The translations under genes were made by a program, and so were the position numbers. The notes below the pieces were generated by a model. It was not told the origin of the DNA. It saw only the letters and a list, made by a program, of their open reading frames with translations, and made no database searches. Below, in pieces: positions 7,203-16,005 of a stretch of DNA of 64,000 nt (position 1 is its first letter; each line of letters opens with the position of its first letter). Origin of the DNA: Rhizobiales bacterium YIM 77505. Its GTDB lineage: Bacteria; Pseudomonadota; Alphaproteobacteria; Rhizobiales; Beijerinckiaceae. The stretch covers positions 3,085,501 to 3,149,500 of the forward strand of contig JQNH01000001.1 in NCBI GenBank assembly GCA_000745135.1, given 5' to 3'.

Positions 7203-9302
7203 ATGCGAACCCTAACTTGGCTCGTCGCTATATGCGCGACCTATCTCGCTTGGGTCAGCCCCGGCATCGCTCAGGTCGGCATCCCGCCCGTACGCCCCGA
7301 CATCAAAGCCGATCTCCTGGTCGGTGGATACGACTCGCTCGAGCCTGGCACCGTCTGGCTCGGCGTAAAGGTGAGGCTCGGTCCCGGATGGAAGACCTAC
7401 TGGCGTTCGCCGGGCGACAGCGGTCTTCCGTCCGAGTTCGACTGGTCCAAATCGTCTAACCTCGAAACGGCGGAAACGCTGTGGCCCGCGCCACACCGCA
7501 TGGAGATCCTCGGAGTCGAGACGATCGGCTACACCGGGGAGGTCGTCTTTCCGATCAAGGCGCGCATTCCGGACCCGAACGCTCCGGCGCATGTCTCGCT
7601 CGCTCTCGCGCTGTACGCCTGCAGCACGATCTGCGTACGCGACGATCACGCTCTCACGGGGACCATTTCTCCAGGGGATAGCCGCTCCGGCGAGCAGGCG
7701 ACGATCGACCTCTGGCGGAAACGCGTGCCGGGCGCCGCCTCGGACGCTCTCGCGATCGCATCCATACGTTTGAAGGAGGCGAGCCCGCCCGAGCTCGAGG
7801 TGGTTGCGAGGGCAACGGACGGTTTCCGGGCACCTGACCTGTTCGTCGAAAGCGATCCGCCGGTGTTCGGAGGGAAGCCGGACATCGTATTTGCTTGGGA
7901 CGGCTCGGCCACCTTCACGGTTCGGCTTGACGGCGAAAAGATCGAGGATCTGCGAAACCGACCCTTACGGGTCACGCTCGTCGACGGCGAACACGCGACG
8001 GAGGCATCGTCCGGGTTTTCGGCGCCTTCGGTGCAGAGAATCGTGTCGAGCGCGCCGCAGCCGCGGGACCAGGGTCTCTGGCTCGTGCTCGGGATCGCGC
8101 TCCTCGGCGGGTTCATCATGAACCTGATGCCGTGCGTCTTCCCGGTTCTCTCGCTGAAGCTCCTCGCCTTTGTGGGTCACGATCGCGGCGAAGCGCGCAG
8201 CATCCGAGCGGGCTTTGCTGCTTCCGCCGCCGGTATCATCGCCTCGTTTCTCGTCCTTGCGTCAACGATGGTCGTCCTCAAGGGTATCGGCGCCACCGTA
8301 GGCTGGGGCATCCAGTTCCAACAGCCCGTGTTCCTGGCGGTCATGGCCGCCCTGCTCGCACTCTTCGCAGCCAATCTCCTCGGGCTGTTCGAGATCGTCC
8401 TACCGTCCTGGATTGCAAACGCGCTCGGGGGTGCGGGTCGGGGTCACTCGCTTGCGGGCCACTTCGGGAGCGGCTTCATCGCGACGCTGCTCGCCACCCC
8501 GTGCTCGGCGCCCTTCGTTGGAACGGCGGTCGGCTTCGCCCTCTCGCGAGGGACGGGTGAGATCTATCTCGTCTTCGCGGCACTCGGGCTCGGGATGGCG
8601 CTGCCTTACCTTGTTATCGTTACGGTCCCGAGACTCGCCACGCTTTTACCGCGGCCGGGCCGCTGGATGCTCGTCGTGAAGAGGGTCATGGCGTTCGGCC
8701 TCCTCGCGACCGCGCTGTGGCTCCTGTCGATCGTCGGCACCACGGCGGGTCTCCTCACGGCGGCGGGCGTCGCTCTCACTCTCGCTACCATCATCGCCGC
8801 GTTGCGCATCCGGCAAGGCGCCTCGGGCCTGGTCAAGGCGGGGCTGTCGCTCGCGCTCATCGCTGTCCCGGCGGCGGTGATCGGCGCCGTCAGCCTCACA
8901 GACAGCGACGCAGCCAAAGTTGTGGACGCCGTTCCCTGGCGCCGATTTGACGAGCCGCAGATCAAAGCGCTCGTCGGCCAAGGACGGACCGTGCTGGTCG
9001 ACATCACTGCCGCCTGGTGCGTCACCTGCAAGGTCAACAAGGCGCTCGCTCTCGGCGATGACGAGGTGAAGCGCCGGCTCTCGGCCGACGTCGTGCCGAT
9101 CCAGGGCGACTGGACAAAGCCGGACGAGCGCATCGCGGCCTATCTACAGAGCTTCGGCCGCTACGGCATTCCCTTCGATGTCGTCTACGGCCCCGGCGCT
9201 CCGCAAGGGATCGTCCTCCCCGAACTCCTGACCACGCGCGCGGTGGTCGAGGCCTTGGACAAGGCCGCGGCCCGCCAGACCACTCTCTCCTCCAGCAACT
9301 GA
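7203..9302 (+). CDS. DsbD/ScsB-like thiol-disulfide transporter
   Basis: A 699-residue inner-membrane electron carrier. After a signal peptide come a periplasmic N-terminal domain with the cysteine pair YACSTIC, a central block of eight predicted helices with transport cysteines in NLMPCVFP and LATPCSAPF, and a C-terminal thioredoxin-like domain with WCVTC. This three-part layout lets electrons pass from cytoplasmic thioredoxin to periplasmic proteins. The large N-terminal domain is of the ScsB kind rather than the classical DsbD-alpha. The DsbA-like gene 11 bases downstream is the expected ScsC-type partner. An AAGGA site precedes ATG 7203. Confidence 0.9.
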   Translation: MRTLTWLVAICATYLAWVSPGIAQVGIPPVRPDIKADLLVGGYDSLEPGTVWLGVKVRLGPGWKTYWRSPGDSGLPSEFDWSKSSNLETAETLWPAPHRMEILGVETIGYTGEVVFPIKARIPDPNAPAHVSLALALYACSTICVRDDHALTGTISPGDSRSGEQATIDLWRKRVPGAASDALAIASIRLKEASPPELEVVARATDGFRAPDLFVESDPPVFGGKPDIVFAWDGSATFTVRLDGEKIEDLRNRPLRVTLVDGEHATEASSGFSAPSVQRIVSSAPQPRDQGLWLVLGIALLGGFIMNLMPCVFPVLSLKLLAFVGHDRGEARSIRAGFAASAAGIIASFLVLASTMVVLKGIGATVGWGIQFQQPVFLAVMAALLALFAANLLGLFEIVLPSWIANALGGAGRGHSLAGHFGSGFIATLLATPCSAPFVGTAVGFALSRGTGEIYLVFAALGLGMALPYLVIVTVPRLATLLPRPGRWMLVVKRVMAFGLLATALWLLSIVGTTAGLLTAAGVALTLATIIAALRIRQGASGLVKAGLSLALIAVPAAVIGAVSLTDSDAAKVVDAVPWRRFDEPQIKALVGQGRTVLVDITAAWCVTCKVNKALALGDDEVKRRLSADVVPIQGDWTKPDERIAAYLQSFGRYGIPFDVVYGPGAPQGIVLPELLTTRAVVEALDKAAARQTTLSSSN

Positions 9303-9313
9303 GGCAATTCGTC

Positions 9314-9964
9314 ATGAAGAAGACGACCGCCATCGTAACCGCCATCGCAAGCGCGTTCGGCCTCGCCGGCCTGCTTGCTGGGGCGACGCAGAGCATCGCC
9401 CAAGCCGCCAAGGAGCATCCGATCCTCAATGAGAGGGCCGTCCTGCACGATCCCGCCGTGCCCGTCCTCGGCAATCCCAAGGGCGACGTCACCATTGTCG
9501 AGTTCTTCGACTACCAGTGCCCCTATTGCCGGAAAATGCATCCCGACCTCATGCGTCTCGTCGCGGAGGACGGGAAAATCCGCCTCGTCCTGAAGGATTG
9601 GCCTATCCTTACGCAGTTCTCGCAGGTCGCCGCCAAGTTGGCGCTCGCGGCGAGATACCAGGGCAAGTATGCCGAGACACATGCAGCCCTGATGGATACG
9701 AGTGGCAGGCTCGACCAGGACAAGATCCGGGCGGCGGCCGTGAAGGCGGGTCTCGACCTCGACAAGGTCGATTCCGATGTTAAGACGCGGGGACCCGAGA
9801 TCGCAGCAGTGCTCGCCCGCAATGCAGAGCAGGCGGGCGCCCTCGGACTGAGCGGCACGCCTGCCCTCCTGGTCGGGCCGTTCAAGGTGCCGGGCCTTAG
9901 CTATGAGGACCTGAAAAAAGTCGTCGCGGAGGCGCGTGCTCGCTCACGCAACGCACGAAGATAG
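9314..9964 (+). CDS. Periplasmic DsbA-family protein (ScsC-like)
   Basis: A 216-residue exported thioredoxin-fold protein. A cleavable signal (hydrophobic run to about residue 25) precedes a DsbA domain with CPYC at 69-72 and a cis-proline loop SGTPALLVG. Gene order and the short gap after the ScsB-like gene indicate that the membrane protein keeps it reduced, making it a disulfide isomerase or reductase in stress protection. It is the last host-like gene before the prophage, so its terminator region is the left junction. Confidence 0.9.
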   Translation: MKKTTAIVTAIASAFGLAGLLAGATQSIAQAAKEHPILNERAVLHDPAVPVLGNPKGDVTIVEFFDYQCPYCRKMHPDLMRLVAEDGKIRLVLKDWPILTQFSQVAAKLALAARYQGKYAETHAALMDTSGRLDQDKIRAAAVKAGLDLDKVDSDVKTRGPEIAAVLARNAEQAGALGLSGTPALLVGPFKVPGLSYEDLKKVVAEARARSRNARR

Positions 9965-9996
9965 TTGTCGGGGTCTCGGCTCAAGTTACGCATAGC

Positions 9997-10023
9997 CCTG
10001 CTCGGATCAATCACCCGAGCAGG
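9997..10023 (-). terminator. Hairpin at the end of the phage tail operon
   Basis: A perfect 9-bp stem (CCTGCTCGG / CCGAGCAGG) with a 9-base loop overlaps the stop codon of the last - strand tail gene. There is no T-run on either strand, so it may be a weak bidirectional terminator or a stabilising 3' hairpin. Confidence 0.4.
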
Positions 10024-11096
10024 TGGCCCCACATCAACGTGAGGGTCTGGGCCGCGTAACCGTCCGTGCCCGAGAACCAGATCTGCAGCCTGACCTCATC
10101 CAATGCCCCGAGCTGCAGCAGGGTCGTGAACTCCAATGTGATCACGCCCTCCGTAAGCGTCTTGGTCTGGACCGGGCCGTGAACGACGGTGGAAGCTCCC
10201 TTGAGTAGTCGCGCCCGCATGTCGGTAGGCACGTTCGTGCCGTTCTGGTGCCAGGCGAGGCTCGCGCCGATCACATAGGTCCCGGCGATCGGCGCGACAG
10301 CCTTGCTGGCCGCCCCATCGAACATGCCCTGGTCGTTGTAGGTGCCATTGTTCAGGGGCACCGTGGTCCAGGCGGCAGACGGGATGTACGCGTCGTAGTT
10401 GACGTTGGCAGCGAAGCGCGGCAGCCGCGACATCTGCACGATGCCGCTGTCTTTCAGGATCCGGATTGCGTCGAAGAACGTCGAACCGTCGGGCGAGACT
10501 TTGAAATAGAAATCATCTCCGCCCATCAGCCCGATCATGGCACGAAGGACGAAGTTGGTCTGGAGCAAGAGGCCGACGTCGTCGCCCGCGGTCTCCTTGT
10601 TCATGGTGTAGAGGAGCGAGCCGTCTCCGCCATCGGCTGCATAGAGCGCGGTGAAGAGCGCCTTGTTGATGCGGGCGGACAGCGGATTGGTCGCGTCCGC
10701 CGTCGTGTTCAGGCCGAGTAGGGCGGCGTTCTGGATCACCGCGCCGCTGTCGGGCACGCCCACCACCTTCCGCCACACCGACCCGCTGTCGAGCACATAG
10801 AGGGTATCGTCCGCGAGGTTGTAGACGCGCCAGCCCGGCCGCGGCTCTTGGAAGCGCCACGCGCCGTCAAGCGCGACGGCGAGCTTGTACGCCTTACCCG
10901 TCCACGCTCCCGTCGGGGCGCTCCCAATGATGTAGCGATCGCCGTCCGTCGACGCGCTCGGCGGATCGTTGCGGCTGAGCTCCTGAACCGCGCACTGGAC
11001 GATGCCGTCGATCGCGAGGAGCCCCTCGTTGACGGTGACGTGCTTCTGCGCCTGGTCCGCTGCGAGCAGCGGCAGGCCCAAGTTGGTGGTGGGCAT
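10011..11096 (-). CDS. DUF2793 phage tail-tip/fibre protein
   Basis: A 361-residue protein whose first 110 residues match DUF2793: NLGLPLLAADQAQKHVTVNEGL, then GDRYIIG and WTGKAYKLAVALDGAWRFQEPRPGW. DUF2793 proteins lie downstream of GTA gp15-like genes in alphaproteobacterial phages and are thought to be receptor-contacting fibres. The C-terminal half has repeated beta-rich stretches and a final head-like domain (LEFTTLLQLGALDEVRLQIWF) as seen in trimeric fibre tips. It is the last gene of the - strand tail operon, 10 bases after the gp15-like gene. Confidence 0.85.
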   Translation of the reverse strand: MPTTNLGLPLLAADQAQKHVTVNEGLLAIDGIVQCAVQELSRNDPPSASTDGDRYIIGSAPTGAWTGKAYKLAVALDGAWRFQEPRPGWRVYNLADDTLYVLDSGSVWRKVVGVPDSGAVIQNAALLGLNTTADATNPLSARINKALFTALYAADGGDGSLLYTMNKETAGDDVGLLLQTNFVLRAMIGLMGGDDFYFKVSPDGSTFFDAIRILKDSGIVQMSRLPRFAANVNYDAYIPSAAWTTVPLNNGTYNDQGMFDGAASKAVAPIAGTYVIGASLAWHQNGTNVPTDMRARLLKGASTVVHGPVQTKTLTEGVITLEFTTLLQLGALDEVRLQIWFSGTDGYAAQTLTLMWGHLLG

Positions 11097-11106
11097 GGAT
11101 GATCCT

Positions 11107-14100
11107 CTAAAGAACGCCGATCGCTTGAGCCGGCACGCCGGCGCCGTAGACGCGCGAGACCTGCGCGACGGTCCAGGTCAGGGAGGCGGGCAACGCGCCA
11201 AAGTCGGAGATCTGCTCGGCGGCTGTGTAGAGCGCCTGAGGTGCTCCAGCGCGCATGGTCCGCACCGGCATCGCGCCGTTCAGGATCGTGACGGCGTAAT
11301 CTTCGACTTCCTCGCCGAGCGGCACCTCGGCGACCCAGGAGTCGCCGCCGAGGCGTGTGCGGCGGATCCACGACAGGCGTACGTCTCCGGTTCCCTGGTC
11401 GCGGATCGCTTTCAGATGCACGGGCGAGAACGGCCGCAAGCCGGAGCCGGTATTCGCGAAGGTGACCTCCACCGCGAGATCGCCGCTCGGGCCTTGCGGC
11501 GCTGGAGCGATGCGCCACGCGATCGCGGTCCCGATCCGCGACACGGAGAAGGTGGGCCGCGGCTGCCGCGCGGGGTCGAGCAGCACGAAGCGCGAGCCCG
11601 CCGGATGCAGAACAATCTCATGCTCCGTCCCGCGCTGGCCGCGCAAAAGGCGGCTGAGGCGATAGCGTCCAGGCGCGATCAGTTCGGCGGTCGTGAACTG
11701 GACGACCTCGTCGCCGATGAGCGCGGCGTTGGCGCCTCCGAGCACGCGCTCGTCCGACAGGCTCTGCAACGCGCCGTAGTCGAGCTGGGCCTCGACGCTG
11801 TTCAGCTTGTCCCAGCGCCATGCCGGCCCACGTCCGAGCGCTGTGACGGTGCTGCCGATGATCGAGGGCAGGCTCGCGACCGCCGCGACCGTGTAGTCGA
11901 GCCCGTCGGCCGTGGGCTGGAACAGCGAAGCGCCGCGGAAGCGGCCGCCGCCGAGCGGACAAGCAGCGAGGTAAAAGCTCGCCGATGACGCTTCGTGGCT
12001 GTCAATCATGAGCGGCATGTCGAGGAGCTCAGCCCGGATCGGCGCGACCGGCTCGGGCGCTAATGGCGGGATCGTGCCGCTGTCCGTCGGAACGGTTGCG
12101 AACTCCGGAATGCCGCCGTCGGTCGCGACGCCCCGGACCAGCACGAGCCCGGGCCGGCCATAGGTGACGGCCGTTGCGCGCCAGCGGCGCAGGACACCGT
12201 CGACCGGGACCTCGACCGTGTCGGTCGGGTCGATAGCAAGCGCGCGCGTCGGCAGGCGCAGGTCGATGGCCTCGCGGCCTTGCCACATCTCGCGGAGCGC
12301 ACGCTGGCCGATGATCTGGGCCTGCTCGACGGTGAGCACCAGCGGCAGGCTGAATGTGGTGACCGAGTCGGAGCGGCCGACCTGCTTGCGCACGGTCACG
12401 GTCGAGGACTGGTAGTCGCGGCCCTCGTCGATGTGGACCACGTCGATCGCGATGGGCAGCTCGGTGTCCTGGGTGCGCTCGAGCTTCACCCGCGAGCGGT
12501 CACCGTCGTTCTCGTTTGCGCCGAGGTCGTCCGCATCGATCGGAACGAGGCTGCCGCTCCCGCGCTTCACGAAGACGAGCACGCCATCGCGCTCGACCGC
12601 GTCGAAGAAATACGCCGTCTGCAGCACGCCGATCATGTCGCGCACCGGCTTGCGCTCGGTCACGACATAGCCGACCACCTCGTCTTCCAGCGCGGAGGTG
12701 TCGAACTCGTCATCCGCGAGCCCTGCCTTGCGGCAGAGGTCCGTGACGATCTCGGAGAGGCGCATGTTGCCGATCTTTCCCTCGATCCAGTGTCCCAGCC
12801 GGAAGTTCGTGCCGTCGCTCCAGACCTTGGTCAGCGCCGGGAACCAGGGGTACGGCCGTGCGTCCCAGCACCAGACAAAGCGGCGGCCGAGCATCGGGCC
12901 GCCGTAGACCGGGGAGACGGGGTTGTTGGCGGGGTCGCGCCAGAACTCCTCGGTCGCCTCGATGGCGGCGCGCTGGACGACGCGGTCGACCGCGAAATTC
13001 GAGTAGTAGGGCGCGAAGCTCTCGGCCGACTTCGGATCGATGAAGACGTTCGGCTGGTTCGTCGCGCAGTTGACGGTCGGGAAGCCGTATTCGGTGAACC
13101 AGATCGGCTTGCCCCGTGGCGTCCACGCCGTCGCCGGGCCGGTCGGGATCCCGTTCACGCGCGGGACGTGGCTCGTCTCCCACCAGTGCCGGATCGCCTT
13201 GATGGCGTAGAACGGATCGTCGATCGCCGAGCGCACCGGATCGTAGCCGCGGCGGTCAAGATCGCGGTCGCTCTGAGCGGCGTAGTAGTAGTCGACGAGC
13301 TCGCCGCCGGCCCAGCCGGCCTTGATCGCCTCCTTGTCGTGGACGGCGCGCGGCTCGTCCGTGAGCGGGAAGTAGGCATCGATGCCGACGACGTCGATGT
13401 TCGGGTCGGCCCAGAGCGCATCGAGCGGGAAGTCGACAGTACCGCCGCTGCGGTCGTGGTAGCGGTACTCCGACCAGTCGGCCGCGTAAGTGACAATGCA
13501 GCCCGAGCCCAGCTGCGCCTTGGCTTCCGCCGCGATCTGCCGCCAGTACGGCACGGCCGGATACGTTCCGGTGTTGTCTCGGATGCGGTTCAGGGCCACC
13601 ATCTCGGAGCCGACCGCGAAGCCGTCGATGCCGCCCGCCTGCTCGCATAGCGACATGCAGTGGCGCACGAAGCGGAGATATCCGTCAGCGCGCGTGAAGA
13701 AGCCCGGGACCGCTGAAGCGGCTCCGGTGATCCGGCCGCGCCACGGGAACGGGGCTGGAGCGGGCGGCGGGATGTCCATCATCAGGAAGGGATAGAACAG
13801 GACCTTGTAGCCCAGCGCCTTCAGGTGCTGGATCGCCCGCACGACCGAGCCGTCCGCGATCGTGCCGCCGTAGTAGAGTCCGAGCGAGCCGTCTTCCTTC
13901 GTGAACGAGGACACGAGCGGCCAGGCCGGCGTTGGCAGCACCGTTCCGTCGAGGTCATAGCGCGGGCGGCCGACGCCCATTACTGACCAGACATGCGGGG
14001 TGGTGTCGGGCCACTGGTCGGCATAGACGCCGGTCTCCGCCGCCGGCCGGATCGCACAGATGCCGCAGTCGAGCGAAGTGCCGAACCAGGCGTAGACAAG

Positions 14101-14973
14101 GCTGATCCAGCCGACGTTCGGGACCTCGCGCTTCAGGTTGTCGATCGCGACCACGAAGTCAGCCTTCTTCGACGCCGCATTTGCGTTGAGGGCGGAGCGC
14201 CCGTTCGAGCCAGCGCCGTGGCGCCTCGAGCTGACGATCTGAGGGTCGTAGGCCCACTCGCCCGAGGACGGGATCAGGCACACGCTTTCGATCAGATGGG
14301 GCGCGTCAGCGACGTCCGGCCCGGAGCCGCGGAATACCTCGACCTCAAAGTTCGGGAAGCGATTGCCGAAGGCCGTAAGGTACAGGTTGTCGAGCACGAG
14401 ATAGGCGAGGCCGCGGTGCGCCGGCGTGCGCTCGGAGCCCTCAACGGCTTCGATGAGCGGATCCGGAGCCTGGTCGTCCTCGCCGTAGTAGAGCCGCGCC
14501 TCTCCGACGTGCTCCGGATCGAGCGGCTGCCCGTCGACCCAGACGCGGTAGATCGAGGTGACCGGGCCTTCGCTCAAGCCCAGCGCCACGTCGGCATAGT
14601 AGTGATAGCTCGTCGTGGTGACGGTCTCGCCGCTGCTGCCGCCGAGGCCGCCTTTTCCCCCGCCGCTCCCGCCGACCGGCTGCGTCTCGGTGCGGACCTC
14701 CTCCCGGATGCCGCGCGCCCAGATGATGTTCGCGGGGACACGGCCGCGGCCGTACACGCGTGGGATGGTCTGCCCGTAGGCGGAGCCCGACAGGCGGATG
14801 TCGGAGAGCTTGCCGGTCTCGGTCTTCCGGCACTCGGATTGCGGCCCGAACAGCTCCTTGTCGATGAAGCCGCCCGCGACGGCCCCGAGGAGCGCGCCAA
14901 GGGACTGCCCGAGCCCGCCGCCGATCGCGTTACCGGCAACGCCGCCTGCGATCGTTAGGACGAGCTGAGCCAA
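11107..14973 (-). CDS. GTA gp15-like tail-tip host-specificity protein with TIM-barrel domain
   Basis: A 1288-residue tail-tip protein. Residues 1-215 form the glycine-rich N-terminal region shared with the 211-aa protein encoded just upstream. Residues about 420-720 are a GTA-type TIM barrel with GFAVGSEMVAL and WFTEYGFP, whose glutamates are placed like the acid and nucleophile of clan-A glycosidases. The Phage-tail_3-like region and a beta-rich C-terminus follow. RcGTA gp15 of this type forms the tail-tip megatron that opens and digests the cell surface. The start is TTG 14973, with a GGAGG site 8 bases before. Gene order after the NlpC/P60 gene is that of GTA clusters, but cassette A separates them. 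Confidence 0.9.
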   Translation of the reverse strand: MAQLVLTIAGGVAGNAIGGGLGQSLGALLGAVAGGFIDKELFGPQSECRKTETGKLSDIRLSGSAYGQTIPRVYGRGRVPANIIWARGIREEVRTETQPVGGSGGGKGGLGGSSGETVTTTSYHYYADVALGLSEGPVTSIYRVWVDGQPLDPEHVGEARLYYGEDDQAPDPLIEAVEGSERTPAHRGLAYLVLDNLYLTAFGNRFPNFEVEVFRGSGPDVADAPHLIESVCLIPSSGEWAYDPQIVSSRRHGAGSNGRSALNANAASKKADFVVAIDNLKREVPNVGWISLVYAWFGTSLDCGICAIRPAAETGVYADQWPDTTPHVWSVMGVGRPRYDLDGTVLPTPAWPLVSSFTKEDGSLGLYYGGTIADGSVVRAIQHLKALGYKVLFYPFLMMDIPPPAPAPFPWRGRITGAASAVPGFFTRADGYLRFVRHCMSLCEQAGGIDGFAVGSEMVALNRIRDNTGTYPAVPYWRQIAAEAKAQLGSGCIVTYAADWSEYRYHDRSGGTVDFPLDALWADPNIDVVGIDAYFPLTDEPRAVHDKEAIKAGWAGGELVDYYYAAQSDRDLDRRGYDPVRSAIDDPFYAIKAIRHWWETSHVPRVNGIPTGPATAWTPRGKPIWFTEYGFPTVNCATNQPNVFIDPKSAESFAPYYSNFAVDRVVQRAAIEATEEFWRDPANNPVSPVYGGPMLGRRFVWCWDARPYPWFPALTKVWSDGTNFRLGHWIEGKIGNMRLSEIVTDLCRKAGLADDEFDTSALEDEVVGYVVTERKPVRDMIGVLQTAYFFDAVERDGVLVFVKRGSGSLVPIDADDLGANENDGDRSRVKLERTQDTELPIAIDVVHIDEGRDYQSSTVTVRKQVGRSDSVTTFSLPLVLTVEQAQIIGQRALREMWQGREAIDLRLPTRALAIDPTDTVEVPVDGVLRRWRATAVTYGRPGLVLVRGVATDGGIPEFATVPTDSGTIPPLAPEPVAPIRAELLDMPLMIDSHEASSASFYLAACPLGGGRFRGASLFQPTADGLDYTVAAVASLPSIIGSTVTALGRGPAWRWDKLNSVEAQLDYGALQSLSDERVLGGANAALIGDEVVQFTTAELIAPGRYRLSRLLRGQRGTEHEIVLHPAGSRFVLLDPARQPRPTFSVSRIGTAIAWRIAPAPQGPSGDLAVEVTFANTGSGLRPFSPVHLKAIRDQGTGDVRLSWIRRTRLGGDSWVAEVPLGEEVEDYAVTILNGAMPVRTMRAGAPQALYTAAEQISDFGALPASLTWTVAQVSRVYGAGVPAQAIGVL

Positions 14974-14976
14974 TGG

Positions 14977-15612
14977 TCACGCCTCCACCTCGAAGGAGAG
15001 CTGCGGCAGCCGATTGCCGTACGGCGTGATGTAGAGCCGCTCCATCACGACATAGGCGAGCCCGCGGTAGGCGGGCGTGCGGTCGGGACTCTCGACGGCC
15101 TGGATCAGCGGGTCGGGCATCTGCGCTTCATCCCCGGCGTGCACGCGCATCTCACCCACATGCGCGGGATCGAAGGCGTTCCCGTCCGCGAAGACGCGCG
15201 GCACCGCCTGGATCGGTCCGGCGCAAAGCCCGACGGCGAGATCGCAATAATAGTGATAGGTCACGTTCGTAGTGGTCTGGCCGCCGCCACCACTTCCGCC
15301 CTTGCCGCCACCGCCGACGGTCTGCGTCTCGGTGCGGACCTCCTCGTCGAAGCCGCGCATCCAGATGATGTTCGAGGCGAGCCGCCCCTTGCCGTAGAGC
15401 AACGGGATCACGCTGCCGTAGGAGGACGACTGGACCCGCAGGTCCTGCAGGCGCGCGCCATAGACGGTCTGATCCGGCGTATCGGAGAACAGCTGCTGGT
15501 CGACGATGCCGCCGACATAAGCGCCGACGGCCCCACCGAGTGCCCCTCCGATGCCGGGCAGCAGCAGGTTGCCGAGGACGTAACCTCCAACGGTGAGGAC
15601 GATCCGAGCCAT
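14977..15612 (-). CDS. Stand-alone duplicate of the gp15 N-terminal domain
   Basis: A 211-residue protein that aligns along its whole length with residues 1-215 of the adjacent 1288-aa tail-tip protein: both share NIIW(M/A)RG, EEVRTETQ, a glycine-rich loop, YHYY, and end at NRxPxxxxEV. It then stops, 3 bases before the larger gene starts. The two copies are clearly diverged, so the duplication is old. It may replace or cap the N-terminal ring of gp15, or be a relic left at the border of cassette A. The start ATG 15612 is followed by a hydrophobic glycine-rich segment (NLLLPGIGGALGGAVGAYVGG). Confidence 0.75.
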   Translation of the reverse strand: MARIVLTVGGYVLGNLLLPGIGGALGGAVGAYVGGIVDQQLFSDTPDQTVYGARLQDLRVQSSSYGSVIPLLYGKGRLASNIIWMRGFDEEVRTETQTVGGGGKGGSGGGGQTTTNVTYHYYCDLAVGLCAGPIQAVPRVFADGNAFDPAHVGEMRVHAGDEAQMPDPLIQAVESPDRTPAYRGLAYVVMERLYITPYGNRLPQLSFEVEA

Positions 15613-15689
15613 GACCAGTTAGGGCTCCAAGTCGGGGCCACACACGAACGTTGGAGGCCGGGGTTGCACGTCCCAATCGGGCTTCCTAG

Positions 15690-15706
15690 ATACCCCCAGA
15701 GGGTAT
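15690..15706. promoter_or_regulatory. CsoR-type operator
   Basis: ATACCC-CCAGA-GGGTAT: perfect 6-bp inverted arms around a 5-base centre, 14 bases before the CsoR-like gene. It has the TACCC...GGGTA form known for CsoR/RcnR-family operators, so the cassette is probably autoregulated. Confidence 0.8.
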
Positions 15707-15720
15707 TTTAGGAGTCCGAC

Positions 15721-15996
15721 ATGGGTTCCGATCGCAAGACAGCGAAGGTGAACCGGTTCCGGCGGATCTCGGGTCAGGTGCAAGGCATCGCGCAGATGGT
15801 CGCAGACGACCGCTACTGCATTGAGATCCTGCACCAGATCCAGGCGGTGAAGGCGGCGCTGGCGCGGGCGGAGAGCGAGGTTCTGCGGGATCACGCCGCC
15901 TGCTGCGTCGCCGAAGCAATCGCCTCGGGCGATCCGGTCGCGCAGCAAACCAAGCTCGATGAAATCGTCGACCTGTTCGACAAGACCAAAAGGTGA
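15721..15996 (+). CDS. csoR: CsoR-type metal-sensing repressor (cassette A)
   Basis: A 91-residue all-helical DUF156 repressor. C33, H58 and C62 (with an extra C61) reproduce the Cu(I)-binding Cys-His-Cys pattern of CsoR; RcnR would have His in the last position and FrmR lacks it. Copper binding would release the operator found 14 bases upstream and derepress the glutaredoxin/MauE and DUF305 genes. An AGGAG ribosome site is placed 6 bases before ATG 15721. It is transcribed against the phage tail genes and is the first gene of cassette A. Copper as the inducer is inferred from ligand residues. Confidence 0.88.
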   Translation: MGSDRKTAKVNRFRRISGQVQGIAQMVADDRYCIEILHQIQAVKAALARAESEVLRDHAACCVAEAIASGDPVAQQTKLDEIVDLFDKTKR

Positions 15997-16005
15997 GGTC
16001 GCGTC

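Noticed and set aside
12280-13650. Long + strand ORF (456 aa) antisense to the tail-tip gene
   Set aside because: Shadow of the gp15-like gene in high-GC DNA: repetitive Arg/Val/Asp composition, no domain. Same for long antisense ORFs at 34385-35665, 47451-49136 and 36760-37866.
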